Source of the DNA: Rhodothermales bacterium
GTDB taxonomy: Bacteria > Bacteroidota > Rhodothermia > Rhodothermales > Bin80
Assembly (NCBI GenBank): GCA_028278205.1
Contig: JANQES010000011.1
Span: 22,857-86,856 of the forward strand
Direction of reading: 5' to 3'
Length of the DNA: 64,000 bases
This document shows, piece by piece, positions 48,572 to 57,004 of the stretch. Position 1 is the stretch's first letter; every line of letters starts with the position of its first letter. The notes below the pieces were generated by a model that was not told the DNA's origin, ran no database searches, and saw only the letters and a program-made list of their open reading frames with translations. The position numbers were made by a program, and so were the translations under genes.

Positions 48572-48763
48572 TCAGGTGCGCCTGCGGCGCGTCATTTGCT
48601 TCGCTGTCATGTGTTCGCTTCGCTCACGTTAGTTGGCTCCCCCCGCCTTCGCGGGGGTCGCCGTCATTTATTGTCGTGTTCAACCCATGACAATGAATGA
48701 CGCGCCGTAGGCACACTTGACGCACGCGAAGCGTGCAATTGACGTGAGCAAAACGAACACATG
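48571..48763. repeat. Long nested palindrome filling the 48.6-48.8 kb gap
   Basis: Begins at the last base of the stop codon. Outer arms CATGTGTTCGCTTCGCTCAC (about 48609 on) and ACGTGAGCAAAACGAACACA (about 48743 on). A second pair is GGTGCGCCTGCGGCGCGTCA (from 48576) with TGAATGACGCGCCGTAGGCA (near 48694), and an inner hairpin is CCCCCCGCC-TTCG-GCGGGGG. No gene is seen in 48572-48876. Confidence 0.75.
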
Positions 48764-48876
48764 CCCCCTCCCCCTAAAGCCCGACGGCATTATCGCGATA
48801 CCTTTATTGATTTTTTCGTCCGATTCGCCTTCCTTGCTTGTTACGTTGCTTTTTTGACTAAGCCCAACACGGCGTC

Positions 48877-50373
48877 ATGGCTAATGCGCGATCAGCCAAA
48901 CGCAAGCCTCATCCTCGGCGCGCTTCGAAGAAGCGTTCCGGGGCTCCTTCCCCCCACCCCGAGGCTGCTACCAAACCATCGCCTCCACAGGCAACCGCAT
49001 CCGGCGGGTTCTTCGACCGGCTGAAAAACGGGATCGAAGAGCGCCTTTTTGCGCCAACGGATATTGCGCCGCTGGTTTTTTTCCGCATCCTCTTCGGGGG
49101 CATTATGCTCTGGGAGGTCACGCGCTACTATTCCTACGATTGGATAGAACGCTACTACATCGACCCGGACTTTTTCTTCACCTACTTCGGCTTTCCGTGG
49201 ATCGAGCCGTTGCCGGGCGGTTTGATGTATGTGCATTTCCTGGGGCTGGGCCTGCTGGCCACCTTTATCATTCTGGGACTGTGGTATCGGATTAGCGCGG
49301 TGCTGTTTTTTCTCGGATTCACCTACGTCTTTCTGCTCGATCAGGCCAACTATCTCAATCACTTTTATCTGGTTTGTTGGGTTAGTTTTATGATGATCTT
49401 CGTGCCGGCGAACCGGGCGGCTTCGCTCGACGTGGTCCGGCGCCCGTCTTTGCGCGTGGCGACGGTTCCGTTCTGGCCGCAGATTATGATATGCTCGATG
49501 ATCGGCATTGCGTACTTCTTCGGCGGTGTCGCAAAGATCAACAGCGACTGGCTCCATGGCGAGCCGATGCGCACGTGGCTGGCCGGCTCGACGGACTTTC
49601 CCGTGATCGGGCAATACTTTACCGAGCCGTGGGCGCCTTACTTCTTCAGCTACGGCGGCCTCTTGTTCGATTTGCTGATCGTGCCGTTGCTGCTCTGGCG
49701 CCGCACCCGCCTCTTCGCCGTCATCATGATTGTGTCGTTCCACCTGACCAACTTCCAACTCTTCAGCATCGGCATCTTCCCGTGGTTTATGCTCTTTGCC
49801 ACGCCGATGTTTTTCCCGCCCAAAACCCTCCGGCCTATCCTTAAGTTCGAACGGATCTTCGGCGAGCCGGGCAAGACAAAGGCCGCGCTCAAAACCTCCG
49901 ACCGGACCAAACGCCTGGTGATTGCGGGCGTGGCGGCCTTCTTCATCTTCCACATTTTTATGCCGTTTCGCCATCACCTCTACCCCGGCAACGTCAACTG
50001 GACCGAGGAGGGGCACAACTGGTCGTGGCATATGAAGCTGCGCAACAAAAGCGGCTCGCTCAGACTGACAGCCACCGACACCGACACCGGCGAAAGCTGG
50101 ACCATCAATCAGCGCGAGTACCTCTCCAGCCGGCAACGCAGCAAGATCCGAGGCCGCCCCGACATGATCGTGCTCTTCGCCCATCACCTCGAAGAGGAGT
50201 TGCGCAAAGAAGGCCACCGCAACGTCGAGATCCGCGCCGAGGCCAACATCTCGCTCAACAGCCGCCCCCGCCAACTACTCATCGACCCGACGCTCGATCT
50301 GACGACGGTGAAGCGCTCGCTCATGCCGTACCCCTGGATCCTGCCGCTGGAGACACCGCTGCAGGTGCCTTGA
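48877..50373 (+). CDS. HTTM / vitamin K-dependent gamma-carboxylase-like membrane protein
   Basis: 498 residues. A basic, Ala/Pro-rich N-terminus (to about 45) precedes the HTTM domain, with about eight to nine membrane spans: APLVFFRILFGGIMLWEVTR, NYLNHFYLVCWVSFMMIFVP and IGIAYFFGGVAKINSDWLHG, the last two being the signature segments of bacterial gamma-carboxylase homologues. The C-terminal 150 residues form a soluble beta-rich domain (WTEEGHNWSWHMKLRNKSGS, ISLNSRPRQLLIDPTLDL). In animals the family carboxylates Glu residues using vitamin K hydroquinone; bacterial members are of unknown substrate. The start could be slightly downstream; no strong Shine-Dalgarno. Confidence 0.9.
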   Translation: MANARSAKRKPHPRRASKKRSGAPSPHPEAATKPSPPQATASGGFFDRLKNGIEERLFAPTDIAPLVFFRILFGGIMLWEVTRYYSYDWIERYYIDPDFFFTYFGFPWIEPLPGGLMYVHFLGLGLLATFIILGLWYRISAVLFFLGFTYVFLLDQANYLNHFYLVCWVSFMMIFVPANRAASLDVVRRPSLRVATVPFWPQIMICSMIGIAYFFGGVAKINSDWLHGEPMRTWLAGSTDFPVIGQYFTEPWAPYFFSYGGLLFDLLIVPLLLWRRTRLFAVIMIVSFHLTNFQLFSIGIFPWFMLFATPMFFPPKTLRPILKFERIFGEPGKTKAALKTSDRTKRLVIAGVAAFFIFHIFMPFRHHLYPGNVNWTEEGHNWSWHMKLRNKSGSLRLTATDTDTGESWTINQREYLSSRQRSKIRGRPDMIVLFAHHLEEELRKEGHRNVEIRAEANISLNSRPRQLLIDPTLDLTTVKRSLMPYPWILPLETPLQVP

Positions 50374-50485
50374 GGTTTTTGAGCCGGAGCGTTCGACTAT
50401 CCGAGATCTTTCCGATGGACGGACCGTAAAAACTGTGCGATAGCACCTTCCGGCTTAAAACCACTGAAAACCTCACAACCAGGCC

Positions 50486-50734
50486 ATGTCAACGGAAACG
50501 ATCCCCATCGCCGTCAGCTCAAAAACTGCTTCGGCCTTCAAAAAAGCGTCTCCCGAAGTCCGTCGTGCAGCCCAGGAGAAAGCCGCCGAAATCCTCCGGC
50601 TGACCCTGATGAGCCCGGATGAATTGGCCGACGAATATGATCGTCTGACGGCCCAGACCGGCGCTAACGCCCACGCGAAGGGATGGACCGATGAAATGAA
50701 CGAAGCCTTGCTCCGGGGCGATTATGACGACTAG
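50486..50734 (+). CDS. Antitoxin-like protein of a PIN toxin pair
   Basis: 82 residues from ATG 50486, overlapping the PIN gene by 11 bases. Helical and charged: KTASAFKKASPEVRRAAQEK, TLMSPDELADEYDRLTAQTG, GWTDEMNEALLRGDYDD. The acidic C-terminal tail is the usual toxin-wrapping type. I do not recognise a DNA-binding fold with certainty. Function inferred from size, overlap and order (antitoxin first). Confidence 0.75.
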   Translation: MSTETIPIAVSSKTASAFKKASPEVRRAAQEKAAEILRLTLMSPDELADEYDRLTAQTGANAHAKGWTDEMNEALLRGDYDD

Positions 50735-51146
50735 GCCGCGCTGCGTCATCGACACAAACGTCCTGATCAGCGGTGCGATTTCAGACAAAGGTAAGCCCAA
50801 CCGCGTGGTTTCCTATGTGCTTCGTCACGGGACCTTGCTGGCCTCAACCGAAACGTTCGAAGAATTGCGAACCCGGCTTCGAGGAAAGCAACGTTTCAGA
50901 AAATACCTCACTCTCCAAGAAATCGACGCCCACCTCAATCTGATTTATACAGGCTCTCATTTTATCAACATCACCGAGACGATCACCGCCTGCTCTGATC
51001 CAGACGACGACAAGTTTCTCGAATTAGCCGTCAGCGGAGACGCCGATTATCTCATCACCGGTAACATCAAAGATTTTCCACCAAGCCCGTTTCGAGACAT
51101 TCCCATCCTTCGACCCGCTGAGTTCCTGGAGATGGTGTTATCATAA
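50724..51146 (+). CDS. PIN-domain toxin (PIN_3/COG1569 type)
   Basis: 140 residues with the PIN nuclease core: CVIDTNVLISG (Asp10), TFEELRTRL (acidic residue on helix 3), DPDDDKFLELAVSGDADYLITGN (acidic cluster) and DIPILRPAEFLEMV. Such proteins are Mg-dependent RNases acting as toxins when not bound by the antitoxin. Translated from an ATG inside the antitoxin's 3' end. The convergent BNR gene stops nine bases after this one. Confidence 0.9.
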   Translation: MTTRPRCVIDTNVLISGAISDKGKPNRVVSYVLRHGTLLASTETFEELRTRLRGKQRFRKYLTLQEIDAHLNLIYTGSHFINITETITACSDPDDDKFLELAVSGDADYLITGNIKDFPPSPFRDIPILRPAEFLEMVLS

Positions 51147-51154
51147 GCCAGGAT

Positions 51155-54100
51155 CTACTCCACCGCCAACGTCGCAAATCCCCCCTGCCTGAGTTGTGCG
51201 TTGACGGATCGCAGCGCGCCGTCTTTTAACGCGTTCCATCGTCCGAGCACGTTTTGGAGAAGCTGTTGCTGATCGTCTACGGCTGCCACGGCCTGGCTTG
51301 TCGGTTGCGCGTCGGCGCCCTGGAGGAGTTCGATGAGGTAGAGCAGCGTCGTCTGCAATCCAGCCAGCGTCTCCTCGCCGGGCGGGGCGGCGTAGACGCT
51401 TCCGTAGAGCAGGTCGGGCGCACCCGGCGTGCCGCTTCCTTCGATGGCGGCGGCGGCCTCGTCGAGGGCAGTGAGGGCCTGCTTCAAGGCAGCGGGCCGG
51501 TCAGCATCCAGATGCGCCTGGATCTGCGCCCGTAGCGCCTGAATCTGCGCGCGCGCCGCCTGCGCCTCGTGGTAGCCGTCGTAACAGACCATCGACAAAT
51601 CGTGCTGCTGCTGAAGCGCCTCGGCGGCAACCTCGACGCGCGGATCGAGCCGGACCGTGAGCGGCTGTTCGAGGCGTTGCCCGTCAACGTCGAGGCGGAC
51701 GGTGTACTGGCCCGGATGCACCCACGGTCCCAGCGGGCTGCTCGGCGTGGTGCGGTAGACCGCGGCGATGGCATAGGACCGGCGCGCGCCTTCCGGCGGG
51801 GCGTAGCGAAGATCCCACACGAACCGCTGCATCCCGGCCCCGGTAGCAAGCACCTGCGGCGGGCGGATCCAGTACGTCGGGTGCGGCAGGAGCGTCGAGT
51901 CGAGGCGTTCCGGCGCGTCGGTGCTGGAGAAACGACGGACGGTCTCGCCCCGGCTGTCGAGGATTTCGAGCGTCACCTCGGCGGCAGGCGTTTTCAGATA
52001 ATAGTCGATAATGGCGCCGTCGGGCGGGTTCTGGCCGGTAGGTTCTTCGGGCGGGATCGGCGTGTCCGAAAACATATTCCACCGCACCCGCGTGGCGGTC
52101 TGCGGCGCGAACAAAAACGCCTCGGCGGCGGCAGCGGCGTCCATCTGCCGCAGCGGCGTGATGTTGTCCAGAATCCAGATAGATCGTCCATGCGTCCCGG
52201 CCACCACGTCGTCTTCGTGGATCACCAGATCGCGGACCGACGAGGGCGCCATGTTGAGGCGCAGCGGATGCCAGTCATCGCCATCATTGAACGACACGTA
52301 GACGGCCCGCTCGGTGCCCGCGAAGAGCAGACCCGGTTGCTTCGGATCCTCGCGGACGACGTTGACCGGGCCGTGATCGGGCAATCCGTTGGTGATGTGC
52401 TGCCACGTCTGCCCGCCGTCGTGGGTGCGATAGATGTGCGGTTGCCTATCGCTGAGGCGGATGCGGTTGACGGCGGCGTAAGCGGTCTGCGTGTCGAAGT
52501 GGCCGGCGGCGAGGATCGAGATTTTGCTCCAGGCGGTGAGGGCGGGCGGCGTCACATCTTGCCAGGTCTGGCCGCCGTCGCGGGTGACGTGGATGAGGCC
52601 GTCGTCGGTGCCGGCCCAGATCAGGTTGGCATCGAGCGGCGAGGGCGCGACGGCGTAGATGACGCCCCGGCGCGGCATCGTTGCCATCTCCGGCGTTCGG
52701 AAATCGCCGATGCTTTCGGGCACCTCCGGCTGTTCGCGGGAGAGGTCGGGGCTGATGATCTCCCAACTCTGGCCGCCCGTCGTCGTTTTGAAAAGCACGT
52801 TCGTCGCAAAGAAAAGCGTCGTCGGATCGACGGGTGAGAACAGCAGCGGCATCGTCCGGAGGATGCGATACTTGCCCGAACGCACGGCTTCGGGCGCGAC
52901 GTTCTGCGCCTGCCCGGTCGTCCGGTCAAACCGCATCACCCGGCCCCCGTAGACGATGTTGGGATTGAGCGGATCGGGCGCGACGTAGGCATATTCGTCG
53001 GCGCCGACGCCGTGCCAGTCGCGGAAGCTGACCTGCCCGCCGTTTCCCCGGCTGGCCACGGCAATGGCGCCGCTCTCCTGCTGCCCGCCGTAGACCCAGT
53101 ACGGAAATTGATTATCCGTCGAGACGTGATACAACTGCGCCGTCGGCTGGTTGTACCACGAACTCCACGTCTGCCCGCCGTTGACTGTCACGACGGCGCC
53201 CTGATCAGCGGCGAAGAGCATGATGTCGGGATGTTTCGGGTTGATCCAGAGGCGGTGGTAGTCGTCGCCGCCGGGCGCGCCTTTGAGCGACGTCCACGTC
53301 ATCCCCCCATCGTCCGACCGATACGATGCGATGTTGCCCACGAAGACCACGTCGGGATTCTCCGGATGCACGCGGATCTCCCCGAAATCGCCGCCGCGCC
53401 CCCAGAGCCGCCGGTCCGTGCTGATGCGCCGCCAGCTTTCGCCCGCATCATCCGACCGGTACACGCCGCCGTTCTCGCGGGCATCGACGGTGGCGTACAT
53501 CCGGTTCGGATTGCTCGGCGCGATGCCCACGCCGATGCGGCCCAGCCCCTGCTCGTTCGTCGGCAAGCCCTCGGTCAGCCGTCGCCACGTCGTGCCGCCG
53601 TCGGTCGATTTGTAGAGGCCGCTGTTGGGGCCGGAGAAGCGCGCATTTTCCCACGGCCCCTCGCGATGCTCCCACATATCGGCAAAGACCACGTCCGGGT
53701 TTGTCGGATCGAATTCGACCTGGATGGCGCCGGTGTTGTGGTTGATGTAGAGCACCTTTTCCCAGGTCGCGCCGCCGTCGGTGGTTCGGAAGACGCCGCG
53801 CTCTTCATTCGGCCCGTAGGGATGACCGAGGCCTGCCACAAAGACCACGTCAGGGTCGGTGGGATGGACGATGAGACGGCCCACCTGCTGCACGTCGCTC
53901 AAGCCCACGTGCGTCCACGTCGCGCCGCCGTCGGTCGATTTGAAGATGCCGTCGCCGACGCCGAGGTCCGGGCGGTGCAGCCCCTCGCCGCTGCCTACGT
54001 AAAGCACGTCCGGATGCGACTCCGAGACGGCGATGTCGCCGACGGACCCGGTGGGCGCCTCGTCGAAGATCGGCTTCCACGTGCGGCCATAGTCGTCGGT

Positions 54101-54331
54101 CTTCCACACCCCGCCGTTGTTGATGCCGATGAAAAAGACGTTGGGCTGATCCGGAATACCGACGGCGCCGACGGTGCGGCTGGCGCGAAACGGCCCGATC
54201 ATGCGCCATTGCAGGCTTTGATACATCGAAGCATCGACCGGCTGCGCCACTGCCTCAGGCAAACGGACCATCACGGCGATCAACAAAAACAGACCAAAAA
54301 CGGCAAACGGTGTCGGCGAAACGAGATTCAT
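51155..54331 (-). CDS. Secreted BNR/sortilin (VPS10)-like beta-propeller protein
   Basis: ATG 54331 gives a signal peptide (PFAVFGLFLLIAVMVRLPEAVAQ region). About 1058 residues. The first 700 are a double propeller of BNR/sortilin blades with Asp-box turns (STDGGATWTHVGL, RTTDGGATWEKVL, KSTDGGTTWRRLT, HDGGQTWQHI) and WKTDDYGRTW. It then has a beta-domain (ITPLRQMDAAAAAEAFLFAP, FVWDLRYAPPEGARRSYA) with an FnIII-like segment and a final helical bundle (residues about 940-1058, LQQQHDLSMVCYDGYHEAQA). Bacterial proteins of this plan are widely found and annotated glycosyl hydrolase or VPS10-domain without proven activity. No T9SS tail. Confidence 0.9.
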   Translation of the reverse strand: MNLVSPTPFAVFGLFLLIAVMVRLPEAVAQPVDASMYQSLQWRMIGPFRASRTVGAVGIPDQPNVFFIGINNGGVWKTDDYGRTWKPIFDEAPTGSVGDIAVSESHPDVLYVGSGEGLHRPDLGVGDGIFKSTDGGATWTHVGLSDVQQVGRLIVHPTDPDVVFVAGLGHPYGPNEERGVFRTTDGGATWEKVLYINHNTGAIQVEFDPTNPDVVFADMWEHREGPWENARFSGPNSGLYKSTDGGTTWRRLTEGLPTNEQGLGRIGVGIAPSNPNRMYATVDARENGGVYRSDDAGESWRRISTDRRLWGRGGDFGEIRVHPENPDVVFVGNIASYRSDDGGMTWTSLKGAPGGDDYHRLWINPKHPDIMLFAADQGAVVTVNGGQTWSSWYNQPTAQLYHVSTDNQFPYWVYGGQQESGAIAVASRGNGGQVSFRDWHGVGADEYAYVAPDPLNPNIVYGGRVMRFDRTTGQAQNVAPEAVRSGKYRILRTMPLLFSPVDPTTLFFATNVLFKTTTGGQSWEIISPDLSREQPEVPESIGDFRTPEMATMPRRGVIYAVAPSPLDANLIWAGTDDGLIHVTRDGGQTWQDVTPPALTAWSKISILAAGHFDTQTAYAAVNRIRLSDRQPHIYRTHDGGQTWQHITNGLPDHGPVNVVREDPKQPGLLFAGTERAVYVSFNDGDDWHPLRLNMAPSSVRDLVIHEDDVVAGTHGRSIWILDNITPLRQMDAAAAAEAFLFAPQTATRVRWNMFSDTPIPPEEPTGQNPPDGAIIDYYLKTPAAEVTLEILDSRGETVRRFSSTDAPERLDSTLLPHPTYWIRPPQVLATGAGMQRFVWDLRYAPPEGARRSYAIAAVYRTTPSSPLGPWVHPGQYTVRLDVDGQRLEQPLTVRLDPRVEVAAEALQQQHDLSMVCYDGYHEAQAARAQIQALRAQIQAHLDADRPAALKQALTALDEAAAAIEGSGTPGAPDLLYGSVYAAPPGEETLAGLQTTLLYLIELLQGADAQPTSQAVAAVDDQQQLLQNVLGRWNALKDGALRSVNAQLRQGGFATLAVE

Positions 54332-54498
54332 GATCGATATCCGGATCGGGTGAGCGTGGCGCAATCGGGGTAAATCTAAGCCGCTTTTTCGACTCAAGCG
54401 CGTTTTGCCCACAATTAAACGGAGGTTTCGTACTTTATGCGAGGTTGCGACCTGAACTTCAACAGCGCTTCTTTAGCAAGACTCGCGGTAAACAAACG

Positions 54499-54807
54499 AT
54501 GATTTTAGGCAAAGTCGTAGGCACCGTGTGGGCCACGCATAAAGACGAGCAACTCGTCGGGATGAAGTTGCAGATCGTGCAACACGTCGAACTCGATTAT
54601 TCGCTCAAGAGCAGCTTCGTCGTCGCCGTCGATAGCGTGGGTGCGGGGGTGGGCGAGATCGTGCTGGTGGCCCAGGGGTCGAGCGCCCGGCAGACGGCGC
54701 TGACGAACAACAAACCCGTCGATGCTGTCATCACAGCCATCGTGGATAAGCTCGACGTGTCGCGCGAAGAAAGCCTTCAAGAAACCCTGGAGGCGGTCTC
54801 GTCATGA
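54499..54807 (+). CDS. EutN/CcmL-type microcompartment vertex protein 1 (BMC-P)
   Basis: 102 residues from ATG 54499 (MILGKVVGTVWATHKDEQLV), the typical BMC-P N-terminus; the frame upstream is not coding-like. The OB-type core LQIVQHVELDYSLKSSFVVAVDSVGAGVGEIVLVAQG-like run and ARQT..TNNKPVDAVITAIVD match the Pfam EutN_CcmL family, whose pentamers cap the corners of bacterial microcompartments and carboxysomes. A TACTTTATG near 54432 loosely resembles a Bacteroidota -7 box. Overlaps the next BMC-P gene by four bases. Confidence 0.9.
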   Translation: MILGKVVGTVWATHKDEQLVGMKLQIVQHVELDYSLKSSFVVAVDSVGAGVGEIVLVAQGSSARQTALTNNKPVDAVITAIVDKLDVSREESLQETLEAVSS

Positions 54808-55091
54808 ACCTCGGGCGCGTCATCGGCAACATCTGGGCCACGCGCAAATACCCTGCGCTCGAAGGCCGGCGTATGCTCATCGTGCAGCCCCTGACGTTCA
54901 CCGGCGACGAGATCGGCTCGCCCATCATCGCCCTGGACACGGTCGATGCCGGCGAAGACGACGTGGTGATGTACTCGACGGCCAGCGAGGCCGCCGTCCC
55001 CTTCCGCCCCGGCCTGACCCCCACCGACGCCACCATCGTCGGCATCGTCGAACGCATCGACCACCAGGACCGCACCTGGCACACGGTCTGA
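54804..55091 (+). CDS. EutN/CcmL-type microcompartment vertex protein 2 (BMC-P)
   Basis: 95 residues (MNLGRVIGNIWATRKYPALE, RRMLIVQPLTF, ALDTVDAGEDDVVMYSTASE, DATIVGIVERID), a second, diverged BMC-P protein translated from ATGA overlap with the first. In full microcompartment loci BMC-P genes lie with several BMC-H/BMC-T shell genes and enzymes; here none is within the window on either side. A palindromic element begins three bases after the stop. Confidence 0.9.
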   Translation: MNLGRVIGNIWATRKYPALEGRRMLIVQPLTFTGDEIGSPIIALDTVDAGEDDVVMYSTASEAAVPFRPGLTPTDATIVGIVERIDHQDRTWHTV

Positions 55092-55094
55092 TTG

Positions 55095-55203
55095 GTGGCG
55101 AATAGGGAATGGCGAATGGCGAGTGGGGAAGATTTTCCTGATCCCCCATTTCCCACTCCCTACTTGCCATTCCCCACTCGCTACTCGCCATTCCCTATTC
55201 CCA
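55095..55203. repeat. Palindromic element, GGCGAATGG/GGGAATGG family
   Basis: Left arm GGTGGCGAATAGGGAATGGC then GAATGGCGAGTGGGGAA; right arms CCCATTTCCCACTCCC, TTGCCATTCCCCACTCGC and CTACTCGCCATTCCCTATTC. Built of seven- and eight-base units drawn in varying order. Confidence 0.8.
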
Positions 55204-55330
55204 GAGCTTGGATAATCCCCTTCTATTTGTTTTTTTTCGACGGATTCGCTTTTCCCCCACGAAAGACCTATCAGCGAACACCCTGTACGTCTCTGATCCC
55301 TCGTCACTCGCTGCATGCAAGGAGGTTACT

Positions 55331-55954
55331 ATGTCTACATCGATGCGGAAGATGCTACGGAGAACGGTTGGCTTTGCGCTGGTGCTCTTGCTCTTTGGCG
55401 GCCAGACGGCCCTGGCCCAGTGGGAGACCCTGAAAGGCACCGACCTGATCCTGGGCAACAACAGACCCGGTCAAAAATTTATCATCAACTCGCGCTCTAA
55501 CCAGGGCGGCGATTTTCTCCAGATCCTGTATGATGATGCGAAGGGCCAATGGGCCTGGGGCAAAGGCCTGATCCTGAATCGCGACGGCAACGTCGGCATC
55601 GGCATCATGACGCCTGAACACAAGCTCAGTGTCGCGGGAACGATCAAAGCAAAAGAACTCAGCGTCACGCCCGAAGACTGGCCCGACTACGTCTTTGAAG
55701 CGAGCTACGACCTGCCGTCGCTCGACGAAGTGAAAGCTTATATCGACCGGCACAAACACCTCCCCGGCATCCCCTCGGCCCGCGACGTGCAGGCCAACGG
55801 CATCGCCGTCGGCGAGATGAACGCCCGGCTGCTTCAAAAAGTCGAAGAATTAACCCTCTATCTCCTCGATCTCAAGCAAGAGCAAGACGCGCTACGCACA
55901 GAAAACGATCACCTCCGGGCACGCGTCGCTGAGTTGGAGACGGGGCGACAATAG
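55331..55954 (+). CDS. Exported protein with tail-fibre/S74-like C-terminal segment
   Basis: ATG 55331 with GGAGG five bases before it. 207 residues: signal peptide (FALVLLLFGGQTALAQ), a short beta region (LILGNNRPGQKFIINSRS, GNVGIGIMTPEHKLSVAGTI), then the very common Bacteroidota motif LPSLDEVKAYIDRHKHLPGI, GIAVGEMNARLLQKVEELTL, and a coiled-coil end (LDLKQEQDALRTENDHLRAR). The GIG..TP...LSVAG element is shared with phage tail-spike chaperone-domain proteins. Many Bacteroidota encode such proteins as surface trimeric fibres; no other phage genes are near. Confidence 0.85.
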   Translation: MSTSMRKMLRRTVGFALVLLLFGGQTALAQWETLKGTDLILGNNRPGQKFIINSRSNQGGDFLQILYDDAKGQWAWGKGLILNRDGNVGIGIMTPEHKLSVAGTIKAKELSVTPEDWPDYVFEASYDLPSLDEVKAYIDRHKHLPGIPSARDVQANGIAVGEMNARLLQKVEELTLYLLDLKQEQDALRTENDHLRARVAELETGRQ

Positions 55955-56013
55955 GTGTACTTCGTCCGTCGCTTCGTGTGGGCCTCCATGTTACACTGCG
56001 CACCATGCGTGGC

Positions 56014-56125
56014 GTTGGTCACTTGTCATTGGTCACTGGTCATTGGTGAGGGTTTCTTTCGAGAACCAGTGACCAGTGACAGCGACCCCTGCGAAGGCAG
56101 GGGGAGCGTAATGACCAGTGACCGG
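56014..56125. repeat. Palindromic element, TGGTCATTGGTCACT family
   Basis: Left arm GTTGGTCACTTGTCATTGGT then CACTGGTCATTGG; right arm AACCAGTGACCAGTGACAG and AATGACCAGTGACCGG, with an inner hairpin CCCCTGC-GAAG-GCAGGGG (56086-56103). Occupies the gap between convergent genes. Confidence 0.8.
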
Positions 56126-56186
56126 CGCCGCTGTCGGGTTGAAATACACAGGGCCTAACCCCGGAAAACGGTGTCTTGCCAGCCTC

Positions 56187-56843
56187 CTATCCCGAAACGA
56201 GCGGGACGAAGCGGAAGGTGTGGGTTTGCTGTTGCTCGTAGGTGTCCGGGCCGGTGCAGGCAATGTGGGTCATGATCTGGCCGCGCCCATCGCCGACGGG
56301 GATGACGAGCCGCCCGCCGGGGCGCCCGCCTTCGGGGCGGCGTAGCTGTTCGAGGAGGGCTTTGGGCACCTCGGCAGCCGCCGCCGTGACGATAATGCCG
56401 TCGAAGGGCGCACAGGCAGTCCAGCCTTGCGTGCCGTCGCCGTGGCGCGTGACGATGCGGTAGCCGAGCGTCTGGAGGATCTCTTTCGAGCGTTCGAGCA
56501 AGGCCCGGTGCCGTTCTATCGAAAAGATGCGGGCGCCCATCTCGTACAAGACGGCGGCCTGATACCCGCTGCCGGTGCCCACCTCCAGGATTTGTTCGTC
56601 CGGCTTCGGGTTGAGCATCATCGTCTGATAGGCGACGGTGAAGGGTTGCGAGATGGTTTGTTTGAGGCCGATGGGCAGGGCCTCGTCGCGGTAGGCCCGG
56701 TAACGCAGCGCCGGTTCGACGAACAGATGCCGGGGCACCTTGCCAATGGCAGCCAACACCCGTTCGTCGCGGATGCCTTTGAGGCGCAACTCATCGACGA
56801 GGTCGGCGCGCTGGCGTTGGTAGAGGCGTTCGTCTTTAGACAT
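56187..56843 (-). CDS. pcm: Protein-L-isoaspartate O-methyltransferase
   Basis: 218 residues. N-terminal helix (RADLVDELRLKGIRDERVLA), then VPRHLFVEPALRYRAYRDEA, LPIGLKQTISQPFTVAYQTM (the Pcm signature with the catalytic Ser/Thr region), SAM motif I ILEVGTGSGYQAAVLYEMGA, and FDGIIVTAAAAEVPKALLEQL with GGRLVIPVG. The enzyme methylates isoaspartyl residues in aged proteins, starting their repair. Length and motifs are standard. It is followed on the same strand by nothing obvious, and the upstream TIR-like operon ends 160 bases before it. Confidence 0.95.
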   Translation of the reverse strand: MSKDERLYQRQRADLVDELRLKGIRDERVLAAIGKVPRHLFVEPALRYRAYRDEALPIGLKQTISQPFTVAYQTMMLNPKPDEQILEVGTGSGYQAAVLYEMGARIFSIERHRALLERSKEILQTLGYRIVTRHGDGTQGWTACAPFDGIIVTAAAAEVPKALLEQLRRPEGGRPGGRLVIPVGDGRGQIMTHIACTGPDTYEQQQTHTFRFVPLVSG

Positions 56844-57004
56844 GGAGGCGGCGAAGAAGGCAGGAAACGAAGGATGCAGGCAGATCTCCTCGTCCAGGGT
56901 AAGACACTATGGATAGAAACAATCTAAGAAACCGTGTCCACTTCTGTGGCACTATTGTGACTGTCCGTCCCCCTCCGGTGCCCTGCCTTCTCGCCGAGCC
57001 GATG

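Noticed and set aside
55331..55954. Tail-fibre-like protein taken as a prophage marker
   Set aside because: No other phage genes nearby, and this motif set is common in Bacteroidota chromosomes.
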